Of a stretch of 64,000 bases of DNA, positions 34,818 through 44,900 are shown one piece after another (the first letter of the stretch is position 1; the number at the start of each line of letters is the position of its first letter). The translations under genes were made by a program, and so were the position numbers. Below the pieces are notes generated by a model. The model made no database searches and was not told the DNA's origin. It worked only from the letters and a program-made list of their open reading frames with translations. The DNA is from an uncultured Mailhella sp. (GTDB taxonomy: Bacteria; Desulfobacterota; Desulfovibrionia; Desulfovibrionales; Desulfovibrionaceae), in the NCBI GenBank assembly GCA_910578585.1, contig CAJTRG010000002.1:121668-185667 (forward strand), in the 5' to 3' direction.

Positions 34818-36719
34818 TTATTTTACTTCAGTAAAATCAGCGTCCATTACGTCGTCTCCGTCTTTCTTATCAGAAGCAGCGCTTGCTCCTTGTGCACCAG
34901 CTTGTGCATTTGGATCAGCTTGTTGAGCGTAAAGTTGTTCAGCCAATTTGTGAGAAGCTTTACCAAGTTCATCGCTGGCAGCTTTGATTGCAGCAACATC
35001 TTCGCCTTGAATTTTGGTTTTGAGGTCTGCAATTTTAGCTTCAATGTCAGCTTTGAGGCTGGCATCAAGCTTGTCGCCAAGGTCACTGATAGAACGTTCT
35101 GTTCCATAAATGAGGCTGTCAGCCTGGTTGCGGGCTTCAATAAGTTCTTGTTTCTTCTTATCGTCAGCAGCGTGGGTTTCTGCTTCATGAATAAGGTTTT
35201 GGATTTCCTGTTCAGAAAGACCGGAAGAAGCAGTAATCTTAATGGATTGTTCCTTGCCAGTTCCAAGGTCTTTTGCTGAAACATTTACAATACCGTTGGC
35301 GTCAATATCGAAAGAAACTTCGATTTGAGGAATGCCGCGCGGTGCCGGTGGAATACCTGTCAAGTCGAAACGAGCCAAGGTCATATTATCGCCAGCCATA
35401 GGTCTTTCACCTTGCAGAACATGGATAGAAACTGATGGTTGGTTATCAGCAGCCGTTGTAAAGGTTTGGCTCTTTCTGGTTGGGATTGTGGTGTTGCGTT
35501 CAATAAGCTTTGTGAATACGCCGCCCATGGTTTCAATACCAAGGGAAAGTGGGGTAACGTCGAGCAAGAGAACGTCTTTTACATCACCGGCCAAAATACC
35601 GCCTTGAATTGCTGCACCCATAGCAACAACTTCGTCAGGGTTCATGGAACGGTTAGGCTCTTTACCGAAGAATTCGCCAACTTTTTGTTGAACGAGAGGC
35701 ATACGGGTCATACCGCCAACAAGTACAACTTCGTCAATATCTTTTGGAGATAAACCAGCATCAGCAAGCGCTTTTCTGCAAGGTTCGATACTGCGTTCAA
35801 CCAGGTGCATAACGAGTTGTTCAAGTTTAGCACGACTCAATTTTACCATTAAGTGTTTTGGACCGGTTTGGTCAGCAGTGATAAATGGCAAGTTGATTTC
35901 ACTTTCCATGGAAGTGGAAAGTTCTTTCTTTGCGTTTTCAGCAGCTTCTTTTAATCTTTGCAGCGCCATACGGTCTTGAGCCAGGTCAATGCCGTTTTGT
36001 GCTTTGAATTCATCAACAAGATATTTGATAATGCATTGGTCGAAGTCTTCACCGCCAAGGAATGTATCCCCATTGGTTGCGCGAACTTCAACAACATTGT
36101 CACCAACTTCCAAAATTGAAATATCGAATGTACCGCCGCCCAAGTCGTATACAGCGATTTTTTCATTGGCTTTTTTATCAAAACCGTATGCAAGAGAAGC
36201 AGCGGTTGGTTCGTTGATGATACGTTTTACATTAAGACCGGCGATACGGCCTGCGTCTTTGGTTGCCTGACGCTGAGCATCGTTGAAATAAGCAGGAACA
36301 GTAATAACAGCTTCTGTAACAGTTTCACCAAGATAAGCTTCTGCATCAGCTTTCAATTTGCTCAAAATCATAGCAGAAATTTCTGGCGGGCTGTAGTGAC
36401 GACCGTCAACTTCAACAGCAGCGTCCTGGTTTTGGGCTGCAACGATACGATATGGTGAATGATCTTTCCATTTTGCAACTTCTTCGGCATCAGCACGACG
36501 GCCCATAAGACGTTTTACGGCAAAAATGGTTCTTTCAGGGTTTGTGATTGCTTGACGTTTAGCGGTATCACCAACTAAGCGTTCTTTATCGGTGATAGCA
36601 ACAACAGAAGGAGTTGTGCGGCCACCATTTGGGTTTGTAATGCATTTAGGTTCTTTACCTTCCATTACATAAACACAGCTATTAGTGGTACCTAAGTCAA
36701 TACCAATAATCTTACTCAT
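34818..36719 (-). CDS. dnaK: Chaperone DnaK (Hsp70)
   Basis: A 633-aa protein. The actin-like ATPase starts IIGIDLGTTNSCVYVMEG; AVITVPAYFNDAQRQATKDA, AVYDLGGGTFDISILE and VVLVGGMTRMPLVQQ follow, then the substrate-binding domain with DVTPLSLGIETMGGVFT. The C-terminal tail is GDDVMDADFTEVK. It folds and rescues proteins in the cytoplasm with DnaJ and GrpE, neither of which is adjacent here. The ATG at 36719 has GGAGGAATAT upstream; a TTG 12 bases earlier would overlap that site. No CIRCE element is visible upstream. Confidence 0.98.
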   Translation of the reverse strand: MSKIIGIDLGTTNSCVYVMEGKEPKCITNPNGGRTTPSVVAITDKERLVGDTAKRQAITNPERTIFAVKRLMGRRADAEEVAKWKDHSPYRIVAAQNQDAAVEVDGRHYSPPEISAMILSKLKADAEAYLGETVTEAVITVPAYFNDAQRQATKDAGRIAGLNVKRIINEPTAASLAYGFDKKANEKIAVYDLGGGTFDISILEVGDNVVEVRATNGDTFLGGEDFDQCIIKYLVDEFKAQNGIDLAQDRMALQRLKEAAENAKKELSTSMESEINLPFITADQTGPKHLMVKLSRAKLEQLVMHLVERSIEPCRKALADAGLSPKDIDEVVLVGGMTRMPLVQQKVGEFFGKEPNRSMNPDEVVAMGAAIQGGILAGDVKDVLLLDVTPLSLGIETMGGVFTKLIERNTTIPTRKSQTFTTAADNQPSVSIHVLQGERPMAGDNMTLARFDLTGIPPAPRGIPQIEVSFDIDANGIVNVSAKDLGTGKEQSIKITASSGLSEQEIQNLIHEAETHAADDKKKQELIEARNQADSLIYGTERSISDLGDKLDASLKADIEAKIADLKTKIQGEDVAAIKAASDELGKASHKLAEQLYAQQADPNAQAGAQGASAASDKKDGDDVMDADFTEVK

Positions 36720-36872
36720 ATATTCCTCCAAACGGATTATCTATTATTTTATCCGGACTATTCATCCGTACAAGGAATAAATAAGTATGATTTTCTATTC
36801 GACAAGTGTTTTTGACAAAAAAATTTAAAAAATTTTAAATTATTTTATATTCTATTGAAATAACAGGATAAA

Positions 36873-37376
36873 TTAAAATTCAATTCCGCGCTGTGCTTTG
36901 ACGCCATTATTGCAGGCATGCTTTATTTCTCCAATTTCTGAAACAATATCAGCCTGCTCAATAAGCCAATCAGGGGCATAGCGGCCTGATAAAACAAGAT
37001 GCTTTTGCGTTTCGTGGCAATAAGAAATGAGACTTTCTATTTCTTCCTGAGTTATGAGCTTTGCATGATAGGCATAGAGAATTTCATCACAGAAAAGCAT
37101 GGCTGCCTGTTCTTTCTTTTCGTCAAGCCATTTAAGAGCCGTAAGAACTGCCTGACGATGTTTTTCGCGTTCTGTTTCATTTCTGAAAAAGCCACAGCCG
37201 CCAATATAAAAATTATCCTGCAAAAAATTTTTGAGAGCAATTTGTTCGCCAGCGCCCACATCACTTTTCATAAACTGCACAAAACAAATGGGAATGCCAT
37301 TGCCATAAGCCCGAAGAGCCTGCCCAACTGTGGCACTTGTTTTGCCTTTTCCATTTCCTGTATAAACGATAATCAT
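36873..37376 (-). CDS. cobO: Cob(I)yrinic acid a,c-diamide adenosyltransferase (CobA/CobO/BtuR)
   Basis: A 167-aa P-loop protein: VYTGNGKGKTSATVGQALRA at the N-terminus, CFVQFMKSDVGAGEQ near residue 32, AAMLFCDEILYAYHAKLIT near residue 94 and HLVLSGRYAPDWLIEQAD near 132. It transfers an adenosyl group from ATP to the corrinoid cobalt in B12 synthesis or salvage. Its ATG directly abuts the stop of the response-regulator gene (TAAATG), so it should be expressed with that two-component system; no other corrinoid genes are nearby. Confidence 0.9.
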   Translation of the reverse strand: MIIVYTGNGKGKTSATVGQALRAYGNGIPICFVQFMKSDVGAGEQIALKNFLQDNFYIGGCGFFRNETEREKHRQAVLTALKWLDEKKEQAAMLFCDEILYAYHAKLITQEEIESLISYCHETQKHLVLSGRYAPDWLIEQADIVSEIGEIKHACNNGVKAQRGIEF

Positions 37377-38714
37377 TTATTCATCATCTTCCATGTTATA
37401 TTGTTTTATTTTCGTATGCAGTGTTTTGCGTGAAATGCCCAAATGTTTGGCAGTTTCGGATTTATTGTTATCACATTCTTCCAATGTTTTGAGAATAAAG
37501 GCTTTTTCCATATCTTCCAGTGTGCTGATATTCTCAAAAGAATTTTTGGAGCTATGAATTTGCTGTAATAAATTAGGAAGCTGCGCTTCATCAATATAAT
37601 CGCCATAGGTTAAAATACAAGCTCTTTCAATCACATTCTCAAGCTCGCGGACATTGCCGCGCCACTCATGTTTTATAAGGCAGTCCATGGCTTTAGGAGT
37701 GAACCCTTTAATTTCTTTATTGTTCTTTTTGGCATATTGATTGAGAAAATGCTGTGCCAAAATAGGAATATCGCCTTCACGCTCAGCTAAACTTGGAACA
37801 TCCAAAGTGACAACATTCAAGCGATAATATAAATCTTCGCGAAAACGTCCATTTTGTATTTCTTCTTCCAAGTTTCTGTTGGTTGCGGCAATAATACGCA
37901 CATCAATCACTAATGTCTCATCGCTGCCAACACGCTGAATTTCTTTTTGCTGCAAAACACGCAAAAGTTTTACCTGCATTTGCGGGGAAATTTCACCGAT
38001 TTCATCAAGAAAAATGGTTCCGCCGTTGGCCTGAAAGAAACGCCCTTCACGCTTTTTGTCCGCGCCGGTAAACGCGCCTTTTTCATGTCCAAAAAGTTCA
38101 GATTCCAAAAGCGTTTCAGAAAGAGCGGCACAGTTGACAGTGACAAAGGGTTTATCTTTTCTGTTGCTGAGTTCATAAATGGTACGGGCCACCAGTTCTT
38201 TGCCTGTGCCGGATTTTCCGCGGATGAGCACAGTGGCGTCAGAGGGAGCAAAACTTTTAATCAGTTCTTTGAGCTGCACAATAGCTTTGCTGCTGCCAAT
38301 AATATTGGTCTGGTATTCAATTTCCATTGTTTCCACTTGTTTTTTGAGTCGCGCATGTTCAAGGCTCTTATCAAGGGTAATTTTCAATCTGTCAAAATCA
38401 AGGGGCTTGGTCAGATAATCATAAGCACCACATTTTACACATTCCACAGCATTTTCAATATCAGAAAAGGCCGTCATCATAATAATGGGAATGGAAGGAT
38501 TATAGGCATGAATAAATTTTAATGCTGTGATACCATCCATATCGGGCATACGGATATCCATCAGCACGCAGTCGAAAGGCGTTTCTTTGATCTTTTCCAC
38601 TGCTTCCAGACCATTTTCAGCCCGTGAAATTTTGAATTGCCATCTCTTCAAGAGCGTTTCCAGCATAAGTCCATGCGCTTTGTCATCATCTACAATCAAA
38701 ATATGATTACTCAT
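37377..38714 (-). CDS. Sigma-54-dependent response regulator (ZraR/AtoC type)
   Basis: A 445-aa protein. The receiver domain (HILIVDDDKAHG; phospho-acceptor Asp in DCVLMDIRMPDMDG, about residue 53; MMTAFSD; LTKPLDFDRL) is followed by an AAA+ domain. This has Walker A VLIRGKSGTGKELVARTI, a canonical GAFTGA loop and Walker B TIFLDEIGEIS. At the C-terminus is a Fis-type HTH, TAKHLGISRKTLHTKIKQYN. It should activate the two divergent sigma-54 promoters in the 40467-40741 spacer when phosphorylated by the adjacent kinase. GGGGGATTTGT precedes the ATG. Confidence 0.95.
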   Translation of the reverse strand: MSNHILIVDDDKAHGLMLETLLKRWQFKISRAENGLEAVEKIKETPFDCVLMDIRMPDMDGITALKFIHAYNPSIPIIMMTAFSDIENAVECVKCGAYDYLTKPLDFDRLKITLDKSLEHARLKKQVETMEIEYQTNIIGSSKAIVQLKELIKSFAPSDATVLIRGKSGTGKELVARTIYELSNRKDKPFVTVNCAALSETLLESELFGHEKGAFTGADKKREGRFFQANGGTIFLDEIGEISPQMQVKLLRVLQQKEIQRVGSDETLVIDVRIIAATNRNLEEEIQNGRFREDLYYRLNVVTLDVPSLAEREGDIPILAQHFLNQYAKKNNKEIKGFTPKAMDCLIKHEWRGNVRELENVIERACILTYGDYIDEAQLPNLLQQIHSSKNSFENISTLEDMEKAFILKTLEECDNNKSETAKHLGISRKTLHTKIKQYNMEDDE

Positions 38715-38732
38715 ACAAATCCCCCAGATTAT

Positions 38733-40457
38733 CTATGCATTCAATTGTAATGTTATATAAAATGTTGTTCCGACATTTTCTTTGCTTTCGACTTTGATTG
38801 TGCCTTTATGCGCTTCAATAATTTTTTGCACAATCACAAGTCCAAGCCCAGTGCCTTTTGCTTTAGTCGTAAAATACGGCGTAAAAAGCTTGGAAATCTT
38901 ATTTTGAGATATGCCTTGTCCCGTATCCTGGATACTGATAATAATTTTATCTTGTTCCTGCCATGCTTTGGTTGTGATTTGCTTTGCGCGATCGTCAGGA
39001 TTTTTATTCATGGCTTCCATGGCATTAATATATAAATTATGGAAAACTTGAATCATTTTGTCAAAATCAAGATTAATGTCGTCTATTTCTATGCTGTTAT
39101 TAAAGGTAACATGATTTTCCTTGGCTTGCAGAACAAGGGAATTTTGCACCTGTTCAACAACTTTTTGCAGGGAAACAACATTTTTAGAAAGATTATTGGG
39201 CCGTGAAAGTTCCAATAAATCATTAATAACTTTATCCACACGGCAAATTTCCTGGCTCATGATTTCAGCAAGATTCTTTTCTTCACTGCCTTCCTTTGCA
39301 TTTTCTTCAAAAATCCGCGCAAAGCCTTTAATTGTGCTGAGCGGATTTCTGATTTCATGGGCAATGCCGGCTGCCAACTGTCCAACAGATGCAAGTTTAT
39401 CCTTTCTGTTGAGTTCTTCCTGGAGTTTGCGAATTTCGCGTAAATCGCGCAAAATAATCCCAATACCTTTCTTTTCATTATCAATATTAATGATAAAACT
39501 GTTCAGCTCAAAGCTGTCATCCGGATTATGAGCGGTTTTGACCATGGCATTGATAAGCGGCACATCAAAATTGAGGTACGCAACAGAGGGAATATAATCG
39601 CAAATATTTTTGCCAATCAGTTTGGAACTTCCCAGCATTTCCTCGGTAACGGGATTGCAGGTAACAATAACATTATCCTTATTTAAGGTAATAATGCCAA
39701 GGGGAATTGTTTTCATCAGCCCGTCAAAATAAACCTTTGATTCTTCAATAAGCTGGTAGGATTTTTGGTATTTTTTCAAAAGAATAAAGGACAGTACACT
39801 CATGAGCATAAGAAAACTAAACGCTACAACATGAAGCATGGTTTTCTTATTGTCACGAAGCTTTGCTTCCAAGACTTCTTCTGTATTGAAACCAACTACA
39901 AGAAAAAATTGCGCATCATCAACACCAAAGTTGCGCTGTAATTCACGCTGACAATGCATGATTTTACTTCTTCTATGATGTCCATATCTTTTTTCAAATT
40001 GCGGTGGAGGTGGCGGGAAAAGAGCACTTTGCACAATAATATATTGTGATTCTTCCAGTTGTGCAGAGTTAAAAGGAAAATCAGGATTGATGCAGGCATT
40101 GTAATTTGAATTTTCAGCAAGAGCCGGGCTAATGGGCAAAATTTTGCCAATCATGTTGCTGTTATTAGAAACAAGAACTATTCCTTTATCATTAACAATA
40201 GCAATAAATTCTATATCATCCTGAAGGGTATAATTTGAAATGAGTTCATCAACTTTTTCTTTTGAATCAACCTGAGAGGCAATGATATTTGATTCAATAG
40301 TCTGCAAAATGGATTTGCCTTTTTCACGAATAACAAAAGTGGAAATATTTAAATTTCGCTGAGAAATTTTTATATCCCAGACAAGAAGAAAGGTTGCAAT
40401 AAAAAAGACTATAAATAAAACAAAATATGGGGCAATTTTTAAAAATACTTTCTGCAT
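38733..40457 (-). CDS. Membrane sensor histidine kinase (ZraS-like)
   Basis: A protein of about 574 aa. The first membrane helix is at about 6-26, followed by a periplasmic sensor region of about 180 residues with a polyproline run and the His/Arg-rich stretch KRYGHHRRSKIMHCQRELQ. The second helix (VVAFSFLMLMSVLSFILL) is followed by a PAS domain, a HisKA domain with phospho-acceptor GIAHEIRNPLSTIKGFARIF, and a HATPase domain (NLYINAMEAM, DTGQGISQ, GTGLGLVIVQ). The His-rich periplasmic loop suits metal sensing (inference). The ATG at 40457 and a GTG at 40466 are both possible starts; neither has a clear ribosome site. Confidence 0.92.
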   Translation of the reverse strand: MQKVFLKIAPYFVLFIVFFIATFLLVWDIKISQRNLNISTFVIREKGKSILQTIESNIIASQVDSKEKVDELISNYTLQDDIEFIAIVNDKGIVLVSNNSNMIGKILPISPALAENSNYNACINPDFPFNSAQLEESQYIIVQSALFPPPPPQFEKRYGHHRRSKIMHCQRELQRNFGVDDAQFFLVVGFNTEEVLEAKLRDNKKTMLHVVAFSFLMLMSVLSFILLKKYQKSYQLIEESKVYFDGLMKTIPLGIITLNKDNVIVTCNPVTEEMLGSSKLIGKNICDYIPSVAYLNFDVPLINAMVKTAHNPDDSFELNSFIINIDNEKKGIGIILRDLREIRKLQEELNRKDKLASVGQLAAGIAHEIRNPLSTIKGFARIFEENAKEGSEEKNLAEIMSQEICRVDKVINDLLELSRPNNLSKNVVSLQKVVEQVQNSLVLQAKENHVTFNNSIEIDDINLDFDKMIQVFHNLYINAMEAMNKNPDDRAKQITTKAWQEQDKIIISIQDTGQGISQNKISKLFTPYFTTKAKGTGLGLVIVQKIIEAHKGTIKVESKENVGTTFYITLQLNA

Positions 40458-40514
40458 AGGTATCACATATATTAAATTTAATAATTTTACCTCATACGGT
40501 TAATATCTATCATC

Positions 40515-40531
40515 TGCAAAATGCTTGCCAA
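40515..40531 (-). promoter_or_regulatory. Sigma-54 promoter of the kinase/regulator operon
   Basis: TTGGCAAGCATTTTGCA read on the minus strand: GG and GC are separated by exactly 10 bases, and the sequence is close to TGGCAC-N5-TTGCA. Transcription would start near 40504, about 40-50 bases before the kinase start codon. Confidence 0.75.
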
Positions 40532-40561
40532 AATGTTTTCTTTAATTTATAAAGAAAAATG

Positions 40562-40582
40562 TAGCAATACTGAACATTGCTA
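40562..40582. promoter_or_regulatory. Inverted repeat, candidate activator site between divergent sigma-54 promoters
   Basis: TAGCAAT (40562-40568), 7-bp spacer, ATTGCTA (40576-40582), a perfect inverted repeat. Its centre lies about 68 bp upstream of the predicted minus-strand start and about 157 bp upstream of the plus-strand start, positions typical for enhancer-bound sigma-54 activators. A further TGTATA-TTT-TATACA repeat is at 40615-40629. Confidence 0.55.
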
Positions 40583-40701
40583 TGTAAAAAAGTTACACCA
40601 CAACAATTTTTATGTGTATATTTTATACATATATTGTGAAAAATTCAAGTCTAAAATCAGCAAAAAACATTTTTATCCTGTAAAATAACAGTGATAAAAG
40701 T

Positions 40702-40718
40702 TTGGAATATAATTTGCT
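40702..40718 (+). promoter_or_regulatory. Sigma-54 promoter of the ZraP-like gene
   Basis: TTGGAATATAATTTGCT has GG (40704-40705) and GC (40716-40717) separated by exactly 10 bases and the TTGCT -12 element. The start would be near 40729, 13 bases before the ATG, just ahead of AGGAG. Confidence 0.7.
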
Positions 40719-40741
40719 ATAAAACAATAAAGGAGAATTCT

Positions 40742-41344
40742 ATGAAAATAAAAAATATTTTTATCGTCAGTGCCATGATCTTAGGACTTTCTTTAGGAGT
40801 GGGTTCAGGCATTTCCTATGCAGAAGACGCAAATTTGAAAACTTTTGAAGAATTTACCCAAGATACAGATAATTTTGCTAAATGGGAAAAAGAACATCAA
40901 GCCCATATCAAAAAGATTCAGGAACTTAAAGATGAAAAACGAATTAAACGTTTAGAGTATAAAGCATTTACCCATAATCCCAATGCTGAACCAAAACTTA
41001 TTTCTAAAACTGCACGTGAACTGGTTATGCTTGATCGTCAAATCAAAACACTGAACAGCGATTTTATCAAAAATACGCGTGAAAAGTATGGTGTTGATTT
41101 TGCCGGTTTCATGTTCCATAAGGATTTTTCACCTTGCTTCAAAAATCATTACAACCAATATGCTCATCCTTGCTATCGGGATTTTGAAGGCAGAAGACCA
41201 ATGCCTCTCCATATGAGAAATCCACATCATATGCCGCCTCACCATATGAAAGGAATGGAATATGATGAATATGATATGCCTCAAGAAGAGAATCCGGATA
41301 TGAAAAATCAAAAAGAAGACATGCAGTCAGATGTTGATATGTAA
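40742..41344 (+). CDS. ZraP-like periplasmic metal-binding/stress protein
   Basis: A 200-aa protein with a signal peptide (MKIKNIFIVSAMILGLSLGV to about SYA). A helical hairpin core, KIQELKDEKRIKRLEYKAF then NPNAEPKLISKTARELVMLD, matches the CpxP/Spy/ZraP fold pattern of L-x2-K-R-x-E then NP-x-L-x5-E-L. The C-terminal 45 residues are rich in His, Met and acidic residues (NPHHMPPHHMKGMEYDEYDM), a likely zinc/copper-binding tail, and two cysteines precede it. ZraP proteins are zinc-dependent periplasmic chaperones that also damp their own two-component system. The ATG at 40742 has AAAGGAG upstream. The family link is moderate; the context makes it stronger. Confidence 0.7.
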   Translation: MKIKNIFIVSAMILGLSLGVGSGISYAEDANLKTFEEFTQDTDNFAKWEKEHQAHIKKIQELKDEKRIKRLEYKAFTHNPNAEPKLISKTARELVMLDRQIKTLNSDFIKNTREKYGVDFAGFMFHKDFSPCFKNHYNQYAHPCYRDFEGRRPMPLHMRNPHHMPPHHMKGMEYDEYDMPQEENPDMKNQKEDMQSDVDM

Positions 41345-41348
41345 ACAT

Positions 41349-41374
41349 AAAGACCACCGCAAGGTGGTCTTTTT
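41349..41374 (+). terminator. Terminator of the ZraP-like gene
   Basis: A 10-bp perfect stem AAAGACCACC (41349-41358) / GGTGGTCTTT (41363-41372), GCAA tetraloop, then Ts. Confidence 0.92.
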
Positions 41375-41385
41375 ATTACCAAAAG

Positions 41386-41410
41386 AAAAAGGGCAGAACG
41401 CCCTTTTTTT
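41386..41410 (-). terminator. Bidirectional terminator next to trmL
   Basis: AAAAAGGGC (41386-41394) and GCCCTTTTT (41400-41408) around a 5-nt loop, with T-runs readable on both strands. It overlaps the trmL stop region. Confidence 0.7.
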
Positions 41411-41894
41411 ATTTAACAATATTCATATCAATATGTTCCCATTCATCTAAAATGCCGGAACTTGCCAGTGCCTGATAGAGAATAATGCCAGCGCTGGTGG
41501 AAAGATTTAAACTCCGCACTGTATTGAAAATAGGGATTTTTACTCTGTAGGGAGAAAGAGCGAGTATTTCCTGTGGCAAGCCCCTTGTTTCCGGGCCAAA
41601 AATCAGCGCGTCGTCCTTCGTGTATTCAAAAGTGTGTAAACTTTTCCCACCCCTTGCGCTGGTCATAACCAAGCGATGATATTTGCCCACCATATTCATA
41701 TAACTTTCAAAATCATGCCAAATAGAAAGCTTGACATAGGGCCAATAGTCAAGGCCTGCACGTTTCAAATATCTGTCATCAAGTGAAAAGCCAAGTGGTT
41801 CGATGAGGTGCAGTTCAATTTGCGTACCGGCGCAAAGACGGGCAATATTTCCTGTATTCGGCGGAATTTCTGGCTCATAAAGTACAATATGCAT
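41409..41894 (-). CDS. trmL: tRNA (cytidine/uridine-34 2'-O-)-methyltransferase TrmL
   Basis: A 161-aa SPOUT-fold enzyme, about the length of E. coli TrmL (157). The N-terminus MHIVLYEPEIPPNTGNIARL, the middle ALIFGPETRGLPQEIL and the C-terminal knot VRSLNLSTSAGIILYQAL are diagnostic. It methylates the wobble ribose of tRNA-Leu isoacceptors. AGGA precedes the ATG; it follows the 1053-aa gene by 8 bases. Confidence 0.95.
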   Translation of the reverse strand: MHIVLYEPEIPPNTGNIARLCAGTQIELHLIEPLGFSLDDRYLKRAGLDYWPYVKLSIWHDFESYMNMVGKYHRLVMTSARGGKSLHTFEYTKDDALIFGPETRGLPQEILALSPYRVKIPIFNTVRSLNLSTSAGIILYQALASSGILDEWEHIDMNIVK

Positions 41895-41902
41895 AAAAAT
41901 TC

Positions 41903-44900
41903 CTAATATTCAATTTGGCAGATTTTTTGTAATTGCTTCAAATAATCCTCATGGGTATCAAGGTAGAAAGACAAAGCCTTTGCGTAATTTTCCCCAAGCA
42001 TTTCATCAATAAAGAGCTGACTGATATCCTTGTGACAAAACAGCACGTACTGCATGCGAAGAAGTACCAGTTTTTCATTTTCTGAAACGGAGCGGATATG
42101 ATTGCGAAGCGTGGAAATGGAACGGGGCTGATAATAATACATATACATGAGGTCAAGAGCATTGAGAATAATGCTTGTATAGAGTTCCTTATCCCTGTTC
42201 TTAATAACATTGAGCACTTTCTGAGGATTTTTCAGCATTTCAACGCAGCCTTTTTCAGGGAAAATAAGCTCAAGCTTTGTAAATTGAGCATAGAGCTTTT
42301 CATGTGCAAGACGATAATCCCATTTTCTGAACCAGGTATTACTGTTTTTATCTGCATATCCTTCAACCAGGGCAGCACCCGTATCGGACGCCATTTTAGA
42401 GGTAATGGCAGAACAGGCAATCATAAGCTCAACGGCATTATGCACGCCAATCAGTATAAGAAATTCAAAGAAAATGTGGTTGTAGACAATAGAAATAGGA
42501 ATAGCGAGAAAACTTCTGAAAAAGTTTCCGATAATGGCTTCTGTCTGCAAGCCCCTGATATAGTTATGGCCCATGATATAAAGACCATTAACCAGAGAAA
42601 TAACCGTAAACGACAGCCACGGATTATTGGACGCCGTAATGCCAAAGGTTTCTTCCAAACAATACACACGAACTATGGATTCCAACAAAATAACAGAAAT
42701 ACCGGTATACATGAGGGAATCACATAAACGGCTCCAGCTGACATAGTTATTCCAGCGCATAAGCGGTGAACGTTTCCAGCCGCCAACCCCTAAAATAGCC
42801 TGGAAAACATTGCGCACACCCGTAATGATAAACCAGATGGCCGCGCCCCACCAGGCCAAAAAGGCAATATCCTGTGTTTGCTGGAAAGAATAGAAAGCTG
42901 AAATATAACCAATTAACACTTTGATAATATTGGAGATATTACTGTTCAGATAATTATATTTATGCAGGGTATTTTTAGGTTTATTATCCACAAAACCGTT
43001 CGTTGAACGTCTGCCTTTACCGCCCAGAGTTACAATATTGCTGGAAACAAAGTCGGTTAAATTTTGTGAACAATTACCATTATTAAATACAGAAGTATTG
43101 GTTTCAAAATCAGTCCAGTTTCTGATTTTCTTATAGGTAAATTTCTTGATAAAAGGAATTTTTCTTAAAATTTTCTTAGAGAATGAAACATGTTCATTTG
43201 CATGGGGCATAATATAGGTATCCACCATGCGTATTTCTTTACGTATAGGAATGATCATTCTGGAATCATTGGTATTCTTTTTTAATTCCTTGATAGTGCG
43301 ATAGGGGAGACATTGAATATAGGCAAGGCCCATTCCTGCCAGACGACCAACACGGCTTGTGGAGTCTGTGCCGATACGTGTAAAGAGTTTCTTGCCTCGA
43401 TAATAGTTGATAATAGTAGAAATATTGCCTAATATTTCATGTAAAGCTTTAATTCTTTCATCAATGGAAATAGGCTGTAATTTCGGATTATCTTTATATT
43501 CAAGCAATTTTTCCTTATCATTGGAAAGAGCAAGGTTAGTATTTTTATCAGAAAGGAAGTTGTCAATTTCCTCATCAAATAATTGTTTTTCCTTTTCTGT
43601 CTTACATTTATCAATGAGTTTTAAAATAATGGATTTGAGATGCGGGGTATTTTTTCTATTAATGGCAAGCATTAACTCATTGATTTCAACAATATATTTT
43701 TCCTTGCCCTTTTGCCAGTCGTAGGCATTAAAAATTTCAAGGTGCGTAATTTCACCATTGGTATCCCATAAAAGATTAATAACTTCTTCAGGAGTAATAT
43801 TGGCTAAATTCAAAACAATATAGCTATTGGAACGGGTTTCTCTCAAGCGATTGACAAGCTGGTAAGGTGAATATTTTGGAATAACGGGAATGGACTGCAA
43901 ATCATCACCAATAAGCACTCTGGCAATAATTTCCTTTTCAATAACATGTTCACAGTCTTCAAGAAGCTCAAGAAAATATTCAGTGGTCAATTTATCATAG
44001 TTGTTGAGCTGATTCTTGAGAACAAGCAATTCCTGTTCGTCTTTGGTTTCAGCAATTTTTTCTTTAATTTTTTCAGCCCGGCTAAAAAGAGTGTCTTTTG
44101 CACCATTTCTAATCATCTCAGCAAGGTGCAAAACAGAACTTTGCCCAATGCTTACAAATTTTTTGTATTCCTCCTGCGTAATAGGAGGAAGTTCCAAAGA
44201 AAATTCTTCATTAATTTTATGGCGTAAATTATCATTCCATTCTTCAACAATTTTATACACAAATTTTTCACGCCATTTGCTGATTTGCTTGGCATCTTCC
44301 ATCAGGGACTGCATATTGGGTTCCTGAATAAACTTCAAAAACTCATCAGTACTGTAAAAGCCTTGAGGAACCCAAATAAAATCAATGATTCTGTGACGAT
44401 AAATAATGTTATACAATAAACCAATACGAATTTTTACGCCCATGATCTTGCTTGCTTCCAAAAGTTCATAGGCAGTTTCCGGTCTGATATAATTATAATA
44501 AATAACAGTAAGAGAGCGTATGCCTTTTACCCAGGCGTCCATAATCAGGTGGGTAGGGGATTTTCTGCCCTTGGTGTTGGCATCATGAACGTGGTGGTCA
44601 AACACAAGCTGATTCCATTTTTCAGGCATTTCCAGCAAATGATAACGACGCAAAAGTTTGCGCACAATGGTAGGTTTTCCTGTGGCTGCGATACGAAAAT
44701 CATGGGCAAGCTGCAATTGTTTTTCTTCATCCCCATAGGCACGGATGATTTCTTTCATTACTTCGATAAGAACACGGGCAGTATTGCGTCTGAATTTTGT
44801 CCGAGAAGTCAGCAAAACTTCATTGTGCAGGTTTTTCAGCGCAATTAACCGTTCATCTACATTATTGGTCTGCAGTCTGTCAATAAGACTGACAACAGCC

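Noticed and set aside
36720..36872. Search for CIRCE or a clear heat-shock promoter upstream of dnaK
   Set aside because: No TTAGCACTC inverted repeat; CTTGTC-like boxes are present but too weak to call.
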